The translations under genes and the position numbers were made by a program. From Gottfriedia sp049568075 (lineage in GTDB: Bacteria; Bacillota; Bacilli; Bacillales; Bacillaceae_G), in assembly GCA_049568075.1 (NCBI GenBank), contig CP144911.1: DNA of 64,000 bases; one strand, 5' to 3'. Positions 16,256 through 23,970 of this stretch are shown piece after piece; the first letter of the stretch is position 1; every line of letters begins with the position of its first letter. Under the pieces are notes generated by a model, which was not told the origin of the DNA, did not search any database, and saw only the letters and a program-made list of their open reading frames with translations.

Positions 16256-17056
16256 ATGTTACCTGATTGGTTAATTGGTTTGATCATGGGGATGGTAGAA
16301 GGATTAACAGAATTTTTACCGGTTTCTTCTACTGGTCATATGATTTTAGTTGCTGATTTATTAAATTTCACTGGAGAGAAAGCTTCATTTTTTGAAGTAA
16401 TTGTTCAACTCGGTTCAATTCTAGCAGTAGTTGTTGTTTTTTGGAAACGACTCTGGTCAGTACTAGGTGTTAAATCAGATGGTTATAGAAAAACGAACCT
16501 CAACTTAATTCATATTATTATCGGTGCTATTCCAGCCGGGATTGTAGGGCTTATATTCCATGATTTCATTAAAGATGTTTTATTCTCACCTAAAACTGTT
16601 GTAATCGGATTAGTAGCAGGCGGTATTTTATTAATTGTTGCTGAAAAAGTTTCTAAACATCCTAAATCATCTGATTTAGATCACATCTCATATAAACAAG
16701 CTTTTATAATTGGTTGCTTCCAAATGCTAGCTTTATGGCCAGGATTTTCACGATCAGGCTCTACAATAGCTGGGGGATTATTATTTGGATTAGATCGAAA
16801 AACTTCTGCAGAATTTACTTTTATTTTAGCAGTACCAATGATGATTGCTGCAAGTGGATTAGATTTTGTTAAAAATATCGATATTTTAAGTGCTTCAGAT
16901 CTACCATTATTCGCAACTGGATTCATCACTGCATTCGTAGTTGCATTACTTGCGATCGTTTCCTTCCTAAAATTATTAGAGAAAGTAAAACTAACAGGTT
17001 TTGCAGTTTATCGTTTTATTGTAGCGATTGTGTTCACGATTGTGTTCATATTTTAA
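16256..17056 (+). CDS. uppP: Undecaprenyl-diphosphatase UppP
   Basis: This 266-residue integral membrane enzyme removes one phosphate from undecaprenyl diphosphate to recycle the lipid carrier of cell-wall synthesis; it also confers bacitracin resistance. Both family motifs are visible: EGLTEFLPVSSTGH near residues 16-29 and PGFSRSGSTI near residues 161-170. About eight membrane helices are predicted and length is normal. The ATG at 16256 follows TGGAGGT. The 200 bases upstream are AT-rich and hold its promoter region. A strong terminator follows. Monocistronic. Confidence 0.95.
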   Translation: MLPDWLIGLIMGMVEGLTEFLPVSSTGHMILVADLLNFTGEKASFFEVIVQLGSILAVVVVFWKRLWSVLGVKSDGYRKTNLNLIHIIIGAIPAGIVGLIFHDFIKDVLFSPKTVVIGLVAGGILLIVAEKVSKHPKSSDLDHISYKQAFIIGCFQMLALWPGFSRSGSTIAGGLLFGLDRKTSAEFTFILAVPMMIAASGLDFVKNIDILSASDLPLFATGFITAFVVALLAIVSFLKLLEKVKLTGFAVYRFIVAIVFTIVFIF

Positions 17057-17071
17057 TTAAAAACTACAAAG

Positions 17072-17108
17072 AGATAGGACAACCAAATTGGTATGTCCTA
17101 TCTTTTTT
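17072..17108 (+). terminator. Terminator of uppP
   Basis: There is a 10-bp perfect stem (17072-17081 / 17094-17103) followed by TTTTTT, 15 bases after the uppP stop codon. Confidence 0.9.
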
Positions 17109-17144
17109 ATTTGTATCTTCAATTCATCGGATTATTTTACAAAT

Positions 17145-17428
17145 GGAAAAAGGCTATTCGTACAACGTATACGAATAGCCTTTGTAATATATATGTTAGT
17201 TATTTAAATTTAAAAATTGTTGTCTATTGGCGAAAGCCCTACCTCTCTTTCGCAATTCGGCTCCAGGGCCGTTCCATTAGGCAGCTTGTTTCACAACAAT
17301 CTTCACTAACAGACACTACTACTAGATTTGAAATAAGGTTGAAATAGCTAACGCGTCATGGAATACGTCCAATTTTCTCCCAAATTTCGTAGTAATAATA
17401 TCGTGTATCTAAATCTTTCAGTGGCGCA
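17145..17428 (-). ncRNA. Candidate structured small RNA, unassigned
   Basis: A predicted transcript of about 285 nt runs on the minus strand from a good sigma-A promoter (-10 at 17435-17440) to a 14-bp intrinsic terminator (17149-17183). It has no convincing reading frame. Visible pairings include an outer helix (ATTGTTGT 17297-17304 with ACAACAAT 17215-17222) enclosing two hairpins. One is CGGC-CCTGGA-GCCG; the other is a 7-bp GCGAAAG/CTTTCGC stem. The loops of the two hairpins are complementary (GCCCT with AGGGC), so a kissing contact is possible. A second long helix can form upstream (TTACTAC with GTAGTAG). I could not match it to tmRNA, 6S RNA, SRP RNA, RNase P or a riboswitch class that I know. 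It lies between uppP and spo0A. Confidence 0.5.
17149..17183 (-). terminator. Terminator of the candidate small RNA
   Basis: There is a perfect 14-bp stem (17149-17162 / 17170-17183) with a 7-base loop and a run of U after the stem on the minus strand. Confidence 0.8.
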
Positions 17429-17434
17429 GTAAAT

Positions 17435-17463
17435 ATTATAACACACTACAAATTATTAGGCAA
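17435..17463 (-). promoter_or_regulatory. Sigma-A promoter of the candidate small RNA
   Basis: On the minus strand TTGCCT (17458-17463) is followed, after 17 bases, by a perfect TATAAT (17435-17440). No coding gene begins downstream of it, which supports an RNA gene. Confidence 0.6.
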
Positions 17464-17535
17464 ACTAATTTTTATAAAGTGTAAATTCAACGGTTTCTAG
17501 CTTTTACTGTCCTTAAGTAAAATTTATAAAATTAG

Positions 17536-17657
17536 TTGATTGGAATTGAGGGATGCTCGACACCTATGGGATAAGCGGGAAGCCTAAGACCCCGCAGCTT
17601 CCCGCGGAAGCTAAAGAATCTCGCCCTTTGGAAAGCGTGCATCCTAATTGAAATCAA
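17536..17657. repeat. Bacillaceae intergenic palindromic repeat element
   Basis: A ~122-bp element with imperfect terminal inverted repeats: TTGATT..AATT..GGATGC at the left and its complement GCATCC..AATT..AATCAA at the right. It is much richer in G+C than its surroundings, with internal blocks such as AAGCGGGAAG, ACCCCGCAGC and GGAAAGCG. It resembles the short GC-rich repeats (ending in GGAAATCAA-type sequences) scattered between genes in many Bacillus chromosomes. It contains no reading frame. Confidence 0.6.
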
Positions 17658-17725
17658 CATCACTCTACTCCTTTTACGAAAAATTGGTAATTTAATTGAC
17701 ATGGTTGTTTTTCAAAAACAAATGA

Positions 17726-17757
17726 AAACGTTGTCTACAATAGACAACGTTTCCTTT
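17726..17757. terminator. Probable terminator downstream of spo0A
   Basis: There is an 11-bp perfect stem (17726-17736 / 17742-17752) with a 5-base loop. It lies about 145 bases after the spo0A stop codon, with U-rich sequence on both sides. The 140 bases between it and spo0A hold no gene that I can see. Confidence 0.6.
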
Positions 17758-17895
17758 TTACAAATAATATAATTGCTAATGCGAAAAAGTACCGAAGATC
17801 TCATAAGAAGTTATTCGCTAAGAGAAATGTCTGTGGAATCACTATTAGAAGTTAATCGGGATTTAATTTTCTGAATAATTAGTTATAAAAATAAA

Positions 17896-18684
17896 TTAAG
17901 ATGCTTTATGTTCTAAACGTAATTTATCAGCAACCATTGCAATAAATTCTGAATTTGTTGGTTTTGCCTTTGACATTGAAATAGTATAACCAAATAATGT
18001 AGAAATACTATCGATATTTCCACGGCTCCAAGCTACTTCAATCGCATGGCGAATTGCACGTTCAACTCGGCTAGCTGTTGTATTAAACTTTTTAGCGATA
18101 TCTGGATATAAAACTTTTGTAATTGAACCTAGAAGCTCAATATCGTTATATACCATTGAAATCGCTTCACGTAAGTACATATATCCTTTAATATGAGCAG
18201 GTACACCAATTTCATGGATGATACTTGTGATACTAGCATCTAAGTTACGTGGCTTGCTTTCGTAATTAGAAACTAAAGAGGGTGAATTACGTTTAGTTAC
18301 CGCACTACCCTTACCAACTACTTGACGGATATTGCTGATTAAATGCTCCATATCAAATGGTTTTAAGATAAAATATGATGCACCAAGGTCAACAGCTTTT
18401 TTAGTAACATCTTCTTGACCAAATGCTGTTAGCATAATAACGTTTGGAATTTTTTCAACTAAGCCAGCGCGTAAACGATCTAAAACCGCTAATCCATCTA
18501 AATGTGGCATAATAATATCTAGGACTAGTACATCTGGCTTTTTATCCTTCACTAGAGGTAAGCAGTCTTGTCCATTAAACGCAACCCCAACCACTTCCAT
18601 ATCTGTTTGTGCGTTAATGTAGTTTTCTAACATAATAACAAGTTCTTTATTATCATCAACTAATAATACTTTAATTTTCTCCAC
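17896..18684 (-). CDS. spo0A: Sporulation master response regulator Spo0A
   Basis: This 262-residue response regulator is phosphorylated by the phosphorelay and switches the cell into sporulation. The N-terminal receiver domain (1-125) has the acidic pocket VDD at 9-11, the phospho-acceptor Asp56 in LVLDIIMP and the conserved Lys108 in ILKPFD. A variable linker (130-150) leads to the C-terminal sporulation DNA-binding domain (150-262), which carries the recognition helix region TASRVERAIRHAIEVAW. The GTG start at 18684 follows GGGAGGA, the same start codon as in B. subtilis. Spo0A boxes lie upstream, so autoregulation is likely. It is transcribed alone. Confidence 0.98.
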   Translation of the reverse strand: MEKIKVLLVDDNKELVIMLENYINAQTDMEVVGVAFNGQDCLPLVKDKKPDVLVLDIIMPHLDGLAVLDRLRAGLVEKIPNVIMLTAFGQEDVTKKAVDLGASYFILKPFDMEHLISNIRQVVGKGSAVTKRNSPSLVSNYESKPRNLDASITSIIHEIGVPAHIKGYMYLREAISMVYNDIELLGSITKVLYPDIAKKFNTTASRVERAIRHAIEVAWSRGNIDSISTLFGYTISMSKAKPTNSEFIAMVADKLRLEHKAS

Positions 18685-18870
18685 GCCCGTTCCTCCCTAC
18701 ATCCTCTATAGTGAATTTTCATTACTTATTACCGATAATTTCGACAATAAAAATTTATTTCCTGTTTTTATTATAAATTCTGAATATTTTTATTAATATA
18801 GATAGTTTTCTTCAATTTCTTCTAGCATTCGACGATTGCGTTAAAAACTACTATGTATTAAGTCGAATTA
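18685..18870 (-). promoter_or_regulatory. spo0A promoter region with 0A boxes
   Basis: A perfect Spo0A box TGTCGAA lies on the minus strand at 18740-18746. Two 6/7 matches follow farther upstream (18829-18835 minus, 18861-18867 plus). A possible sigma-H promoter (AGGAAAT, about 14 bases, then GAAAT) overlaps the perfect box. This fits the autoregulated promoter known for spo0A, but the exact start site is not certain. Confidence 0.5.
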
Positions 18871-19122
18871 TACATATAATTCATTATATAAAAAATGAAA
18901 TAGTATGTAAATTTATAATTTTTAATATAAATTTACAATTCTGTAACATTAAGCGTCATATCAACCATCCTCCACATTAACATTTTTTTAATTTTTCGAT
19001 GTTGCTAATAGTATACTACCATTTTTTTCCTTTTTTGACTTATTTTTAACAAAATACACTACAAAATATTTAATAATTGTATGATCAGTGTTGAAATCAA
19101 TTCATAAAGGGAAAGGGTATTT

Positions 19123-19263
19123 TTGAGTATTTTCTGTGCTATCCATCTAATGAGATTTACTTCCAAAGGATACTTAACACTTATGAGAGATGCAATGAGC
19201 CCTAGCTCTATTAAAGAAGTGACGAGTAGGACGATAACTCATTACAAAAATCGAGCATTCTGA
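19123..19263 (+). CDS. Possible 46-residue ORF, doubtful
   Basis: In the gap between spo0A and spoIVB, a TTG codon at 19123 opens a 46-codon plus-strand frame after a GGGAAAGGG stretch. The stop lies 15 bases before an intrinsic terminator at 19279-19316 that also serves spoIVB. The peptide is basic and mixed in composition (for example FTSKGYLTLMRDAM), with no recognised family. It could be a real small gene or a remnant. The rest of the gap (18960-19120) holds nothing that I can identify. Confidence 0.25.
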   Translation: MSIFCAIHLMRFTSKGYLTLMRDAMSPSSIKEVTSRTITHYKNRAF

Positions 19264-19278
19264 AGTATAAATAAACAT

Positions 19279-19316
19279 AAAAAATACACCTACATAATTT
19301 GATAGGTGTATTTTTT
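19279..19316. terminator. Terminator of spoIVB
   Basis: There is a perfect 13-bp stem (19279-19291 / 19304-19316) that ends in AAAAAA / TTTTTT and so can work in both directions. It lies four bases beyond the spoIVB stop codon. Confidence 0.9.
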
Positions 19317-19319
19317 AAA

Positions 19320-20495
19320 TCAAGAAGCCTTTTTATTTTGATAATCATATATCGGGACTTTAGCCTCATCAAGCATCCACTCAATATGAACCCCATATCC
19401 ACTAGTTGAATCATTTACAAAAACATGTGTAACTGCTCCGATTAATTTTCCATTTTGAATGATTGGTGAGCCGCTCATTCCTTGTACAATACCGCCAGTT
19501 TCTTTAAGTAAACGTTTATCAGTAACCTTTAAAATAATTCCTTTAGTGGAAGGGAATTTTTGTTGAATACTACTTACTATTTCTATGTCAAATGCTTCTA
19601 CTTTATTATCATGTATTACGGTTAGAATTTTAGCAGGACCTTTTTTCACTTCATTTGATAATGCAATTGGTAATGGTTGTGACATGATCCCATTGTCTAT
19701 TTTATTGTTAACTTTACCGAATATGCCAAATGGACTATTTGAAGTGATATTACCTATCGTTCCACGATCTAAAGCAAAATGCGCTATTTTTTCTCCTGGC
19801 GAGCCATCTGCACCTTTTTCAATTGCAGTCACTGTTGAATAGACGATATGTCCTTCTTCTACTTCAATGGCTTTTCTCGTATCGCTATCAGAGATAACAT
19901 GTCCTAGTGCACCATATTTTAATGAATTAGGTTCAATGAATGTCATCGTGCCAATACCAGAAGCAGAATCTCTTATATATAATCCAATTCGATAACTATT
20001 ATGACCTTGGTCCCGAATAGGTTGTAACATTTTTGTGTAATACTTACCCTCGCGTTTTACAGTGATTTTTATAGGTTTACCATATTTTCCTGCTTTTTGA
20101 ATAAACGGTAATACATCTGACATTTTTTCGATTTGCTTACCATTCATTTTTATTATCATGTCTCCAACTTTAATTCCGGCAATTTCGCCTGGAGACTTTT
20201 GTCCCGAACTAGTATTTACTAAATGATGTCCAACGACTAAGACACCTACTGAGTTAAGTTTTACTCCTATTGACTGTCCCCCTGGTATTATTCTTAAACT
20301 GTTTAATACTTTAACATCTACCTTTTTACTTGGTAATTCATTCATACCAAGTGCTACATTAACAATTTCTTGTTGATCCTTATTTTTTATGGTAGATGAA
20401 AACACATTATTTTGATTTATATTAAACACGCCAATACCAACTATAAATAAAAGGAGAAGAATTTTTATTATTCGATGAACATTTATATTTTTCAC
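19320..20495 (-). CDS. spoIVB: SpoIVB serine peptidase
   Basis: SpoIVB is secreted from the forespore into the intermembrane space, where it cleaves SpoIVFA and so triggers pro-sigma-K processing. This 391-residue protein has one N-terminal membrane anchor, a PDZ domain (GEIAGIKVGDMIIKMNGKQI) and an S55 peptidase domain. The peptidase domain shows the histidine in LGHVIS, the serine in GMSGSP and the C-terminal THVFVNDSTSGYG block. The frame opens 11 codons earlier at an ATG with no ribosome binding site. The GTG at 20495 has AAGGAG about 12 bases upstream, so I prefer it. It follows recN, as in Bacillus. Confidence 0.93.
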   Translation of the reverse strand: MKNINVHRIIKILLLLFIVGIGVFNINQNNVFSSTIKNKDQQEIVNVALGMNELPSKKVDVKVLNSLRIIPGGQSIGVKLNSVGVLVVGHHLVNTSSGQKSPGEIAGIKVGDMIIKMNGKQIEKMSDVLPFIQKAGKYGKPIKITVKREGKYYTKMLQPIRDQGHNSYRIGLYIRDSASGIGTMTFIEPNSLKYGALGHVISDSDTRKAIEVEEGHIVYSTVTAIEKGADGSPGEKIAHFALDRGTIGNITSNSPFGIFGKVNNKIDNGIMSQPLPIALSNEVKKGPAKILTVIHDNKVEAFDIEIVSSIQQKFPSTKGIILKVTDKRLLKETGGIVQGMSGSPIIQNGKLIGAVTHVFVNDSTSGYGVHIEWMLDEAKVPIYDYQNKKAS

Positions 20496-20681
20496 AAGCG
20501 AATCACTCTCCTTAGCGCCAAATTTCATTTTTTTAATTCGTGGCTATGTAGTTAATGTTAGCTTTGCAAAAGCAAAATATGATTGTAAAAATATGATAGA
20601 TTCTTTAACGTATAATGTTGTATTAGTATGTTTCATTTAGCATTTTCCAATTACTAATTTATCAATAATTCCCATAAAAAA

Positions 20682-20732
20682 AAGAGAATATTTAATGTAT
20701 AGAAAAAAATTTCCATCATTAAACATTCTCTT
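20682..20732 (-). terminator. Terminator of recN
   Basis: There is an imperfect ~15-bp stem (AAGAGAAT..TTTAATG at 20682-20697 with CATTAAA..ATTCTCTT at 20715-20731), followed on the minus strand by a U-run. It lies a few bases after the recN stop. Confidence 0.7.
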
Positions 20733-20737
20733 TATGT

Positions 20738-22468
20738 TTATTGAGATTGGTATTTTGCAGAAGCTGCCTGATCGATCAATTCTTTAGCGTGTTGAATCGT
20801 TACATCTGTAATTTCAACTCCAGCGATCATCCTTGCAATTTCATTAATTTTTTGATCATTTCGTAATGGTGTAACAGAAGTTTTCGTTCGATTTCCATCA
20901 ATTAATTTGGCGATAAATAAATGCGTATCTGCCATAGAAGCAACTTGTGGTAAATGAGTTATACACAGAACTTGAGAATCAATGGATACCTTGTGTATTT
21001 TTTCCGCTATTGCTTGCGCTACTCTTCCACTAACTCCTGTATCAACTTCATCAAAGATAATTGACGTAATCCCCTGATGCTTCGTGAAAATGCTCTTTAA
21101 GGCTAGGAACATCCTTGACAGTTCTCCACCCGATGCAACCTTTGCTAATGGCTTTAAAGGCTCACCAGGGTTTGTTGAAATATAAAACTCTACAATATCA
21201 AAGCCATCTTTTTTAAACTTAATATGTTGTTCATCTATAATTGGATCTGATTCTTGTCCTTCTTCAACATCAAACATAATTTCAAAGGTTGTTTTTTCCA
21301 TATAAAGCTCTTTTAATTCTTTATGTATATCAGCAGTTAATTTGATTGCTAATTCTTTTCTTTTATTTGAAAGAGTCTTACCAGCTTTAATTAGCTTGAT
21401 TTTCACATTATCTAAGTCTTTTTGTATCTTCTCGATATGCATATCTTTATGCTGAATAGTATCCAACTCTTGTTCGATATCTTCTGCGTATTTTAAGATA
21501 TCAGCAACACTGTGCCCATATTTCTTTTTTAACATAGAGATCTCACTTAAACGAGTTTCAATTTCGTTTAATCTATTTGGATCATATTCCATTTGTTCGA
21601 TAGAATCACGTAATCGATACGATATATCCTCTAATAAGTAATAGCTACTACTGATTCCTTCATGCATTTCTTTAATGTCATTATCGATATTCGTTACTGA
21701 CTCTAAAGAATACATACTCGACCTGACCGAATCTAATCCTGATCCATCCTGCGATAAACCTTGATATGCTTCAACTAAAGACTTATAAATACGTTCAAAA
21801 TTAGAAATTTTGAGTCTTTCTTCCATCAGCTGATCGTCTTCATTTTCTTGCAAATTCGCATTTTGTATTTCAGTTAGCTGGAATTGAATTAAATCCAACC
21901 TATGAGCCATTTGTTGTTCATTTTCAGTTAATTGCTTTAACTGTTTTTTTAAGTCTGTATAGTTATTAAAAATATTTTGATATTCAGTATACAAAGGAGC
22001 AATTGCTTTTTCATCATATTGTTGTAACATCGGTAAATGATGTTCTTGGTCCATTAAATCTTGGCTCTCATGTTGCCCATGAATATCAACAAGTAAACCA
22101 CCAATTTCCTTAAGTATAGAAGTTGTCACTAATTTCCCATTGATACGGCATACACTTTTACCAGATGAAGTAATATCTCTTTTTAAAATAATCATTTCAT
22201 CTTCAATGTCAAAGCCTAATTCTCTGCATCTTGAATAAATTAGATGATTCTCATTTTCGATATGAAATAAGCCTTCAATTTCTGCTTTTTCAGTATCATA
22301 TCTTACGAATTCTGCAGATCCACGACCACCAAGTAACAGACCGATAGCGTCAATAATAATCGACTTCCCCGCTCCTGTTTCACCACTTAGTACAGTTAAA
22401 CCCTTTTCAAATGAAATGGAAACTTCCTCAATGATTGCAAAATTTTTAATGATAATTTCAGATAACAA
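20738..22468 (-). CDS. recN: DNA repair protein RecN
   Basis: This 576-residue SMC-like ATPase gathers DNA ends early in double-strand-break repair. The Walker A motif GETGAGKS (29-36) lies in the N-terminal lobe. A long coiled coil occupies about residues 160-370, and the C-terminal lobe has the ABC signature VASGGELSRMFLALK and Walker B SIIFDEVDTGVSG. Length is normal. The TTG start at 22468 follows GAGGAG. It lies 32 bases after argR on the same strand, so the two are probably cotranscribed, the usual Bacillus arrangement. Confidence 0.96.
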   Translation of the reverse strand: MLSEIIIKNFAIIEEVSISFEKGLTVLSGETGAGKSIIIDAIGLLLGGRGSAEFVRYDTEKAEIEGLFHIENENHLIYSRCRELGFDIEDEMIILKRDITSSGKSVCRINGKLVTTSILKEIGGLLVDIHGQHESQDLMDQEHHLPMLQQYDEKAIAPLYTEYQNIFNNYTDLKKQLKQLTENEQQMAHRLDLIQFQLTEIQNANLQENEDDQLMEERLKISNFERIYKSLVEAYQGLSQDGSGLDSVRSSMYSLESVTNIDNDIKEMHEGISSSYYLLEDISYRLRDSIEQMEYDPNRLNEIETRLSEISMLKKKYGHSVADILKYAEDIEQELDTIQHKDMHIEKIQKDLDNVKIKLIKAGKTLSNKRKELAIKLTADIHKELKELYMEKTTFEIMFDVEEGQESDPIIDEQHIKFKKDGFDIVEFYISTNPGEPLKPLAKVASGGELSRMFLALKSIFTKHQGITSIIFDEVDTGVSGRVAQAIAEKIHKVSIDSQVLCITHLPQVASMADTHLFIAKLIDGNRTKTSVTPLRNDQKINEIARMIAGVEITDVTIQHAKELIDQAASAKYQSQ

Positions 22469-22500
22469 TGAGTTTCTCTCCTCTTTTTAAAACCATTCTC

Positions 22501-22953
22501 CTATTGAAGCATGTCAATAAATTTTTCTTTTAAATCCTCAGCATCTACAGGTGTACGACAAATGATTAAGATCGTATCATCACCACAGATTGTACCCATA
22601 ATTTCTGACCAATCTAAATGATCAATTAATGCACCAACTGCATTTGCATTACCAGGCAAAGTTTTCATTACAATTAAATGACTTGAACTATCAATTTTAA
22701 TAAATGAATCAATTAAAAGTCTTTTTAATTTTTGTAACGGATTAAATCGTTGATCTGCAGGTAAGCTATATTTATATCTCCCATCAGATAACGGTACTTT
22801 TACTAAATGTAGTTCTTTTATATCACGTGAAATCGTTGCTTGGGTTACTTTAAAACCTAAGTCTCTAAGTGATTGTACTAATTCATCTTGTGTTTCGACT
22901 TCATTTTTTGCGATAATTTCTCGTATTTTTATATGACGCTGACCTTTATTCAT
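22501..22953 (-). CDS. argR: Arginine repressor ArgR (AhrC)
   Basis: This 150-residue hexameric regulator represses arginine biosynthesis and activates arginine catabolism when it binds arginine. The N-terminal winged helix (residues 1-70, TQATISRDIKELHLVKVP) and the C-terminal oligomerisation and arginine-binding domain (GTICGDDTILIICRT) are clear. The frame extends nine codons upstream, but GAGGTG lies ahead of the ATG at 22953 and the family N-terminus NKGQRHIKIREII begins there. A terminator (23098-23126) isolates it from yqxC, so it must have its own promoter in the ~140 bp upstream. Confidence 0.95.
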   Translation of the reverse strand: MNKGQRHIKIREIIAKNEVETQDELVQSLRDLGFKVTQATISRDIKELHLVKVPLSDGRYKYSLPADQRFNPLQKLKRLLIDSFIKIDSSSHLIVMKTLPGNANAVGALIDHLDWSEIMGTICGDDTILIICRTPVDAEDLKEKFIDMLQ

Positions 22954-23097
22954 AATACACCTCTTTGCAAATTCCGACAAATATCTTACTTAAAGAATAT
23001 CTTATCTAATCTACTCGTTATTGTATATATTTTTTTAAACGTTTTCATAAAATGCATTTTTTAGCATAATTTTTTTACCTTAATTTAAAAAAAGGAG

Positions 23098-23126
23098 AAA
23101 AAGGAAACCTATTTGGTTTCCTTTTT
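23098..23126 (-). terminator. Terminator of the dxs-yqxC transcript
   Basis: There is a perfect 12-bp stem (23098-23109 / 23115-23126) ending in U-run on the minus strand, directly after the yqxC stop codon. Confidence 0.9.
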
Positions 23127-23127
23127 A

Positions 23128-23955
23128 TTATTTTACCTTCTTTAATTCAGTATGTGCTTCATTTACAATTTCCATTGGTAATTGATTTAACTCGCTATTT
23201 CCAATTTCCTTTGAACCTTCCCAATGAAGATGAATTAAAAATTCAATATTCCCGTCTCCACCAGTTATAGGAGAAAAAGTTAAAGCTTTTATATCATATC
23301 CTTGGCGAAGCGCAAAATCAATCATCATTTCGATCACTTGTTCATGCACTTTTGGATCGCGAACAATCCCCTTTTTACCAACTTGCTCTCTACCGGCTTC
23401 AAATTGTGGTTTTATTAACGCGACAACATCACTTGAAGGTACTAATAATGTTTTTAAGACTGGTAAAATCAAACGTAACGAAATAAAGGATACGTCAATT
23501 GAAGCAAATTGAGGTAAACCTTCAATTAAATCTTCTGGTTTAACATAACGAAAATTTGTTCGTTCCATTACAACAACACGTTCATCTTGCCTTAATTTCC
23601 AGGCAAGTTGATTGTATCCAACATCAAGAGCATATGATTTTTTTGCCCCATTTTGAAGTGCACAATCCGTAAATCCACCTGTCGAAGAACCAATATCAAT
23701 CATAATTTTATCTTTAACTGATAGATCGAATGTGTTTATAGCTTTTTCTAATTTGTATCCTCCACGGCTTACATAAGGCATAACTTCACCTTTAATTTGT
23801 AAAGGGAGTTCAATATCTATTTTTTCTCCAGGCTTATCTAATCTTTGTTCGTTTGTATAGACAAGTCCTGCCATAATTGCTCGTTTAGCTTTTTCACGTG
23901 TTTCGATTAAACCACGATCTACTAAAAGTACGTCTACTCGTTCCTTTTTTGCCAT
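23128..23955 (-). CDS. yqxC: TlyA/YqxC family rRNA 2'-O-methyltransferase
   Basis: This 275-residue protein has an N-terminal S4 RNA-binding domain (about 1-65, VDVLLVDRGLIETREKAKRA) and a C-terminal FtsJ/RrmJ-type Rossmann methyltransferase domain. The SAM motif is IDIGSSTGGFTDCALQ, and the block DVSFISLRLILP is typical of the TlyA family. Members methylate ribose of 16S/23S rRNA; the name hemolysin is historical. The ATG at 23955 lies 16 bases after dxs, so the genes are cotranscribed. Confidence 0.9.
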   Translation of the reverse strand: MAKKERVDVLLVDRGLIETREKAKRAIMAGLVYTNEQRLDKPGEKIDIELPLQIKGEVMPYVSRGGYKLEKAINTFDLSVKDKIMIDIGSSTGGFTDCALQNGAKKSYALDVGYNQLAWKLRQDERVVVMERTNFRYVKPEDLIEGLPQFASIDVSFISLRLILPVLKTLLVPSSDVVALIKPQFEAGREQVGKKGIVRDPKVHEQVIEMMIDFALRQGYDIKALTFSPITGGDGNIEFLIHLHWEGSKEIGNSELNQLPMEIVNEAHTELKKVK

Positions 23956-23970
23956 TTAAATGTCATCCTC

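Noticed and set aside
17215..17290. GC-rich hairpins first considered as a known riboswitch (c-di-AMP, c-di-GMP, cobalamin, T-box, lysine)
   Set aside because: The signature sequences of these classes, as far as I remember them, are not present, and no gene follows in the direction of the RNA before its terminator.
17093..17347. 84-codon plus-strand frame downstream of uppP
   Set aside because: It begins inside the uppP terminator region, crosses a second terminator stem and covers the candidate RNA gene on the other strand. No ribosome site and no family resemblance.
17862..17876. CodY-box-like sequence just after spo0A (13 of 15 matches)
   Set aside because: It lies downstream of the gene, where CodY control of spo0A is not expected, and AT-rich DNA yields such matches by chance.
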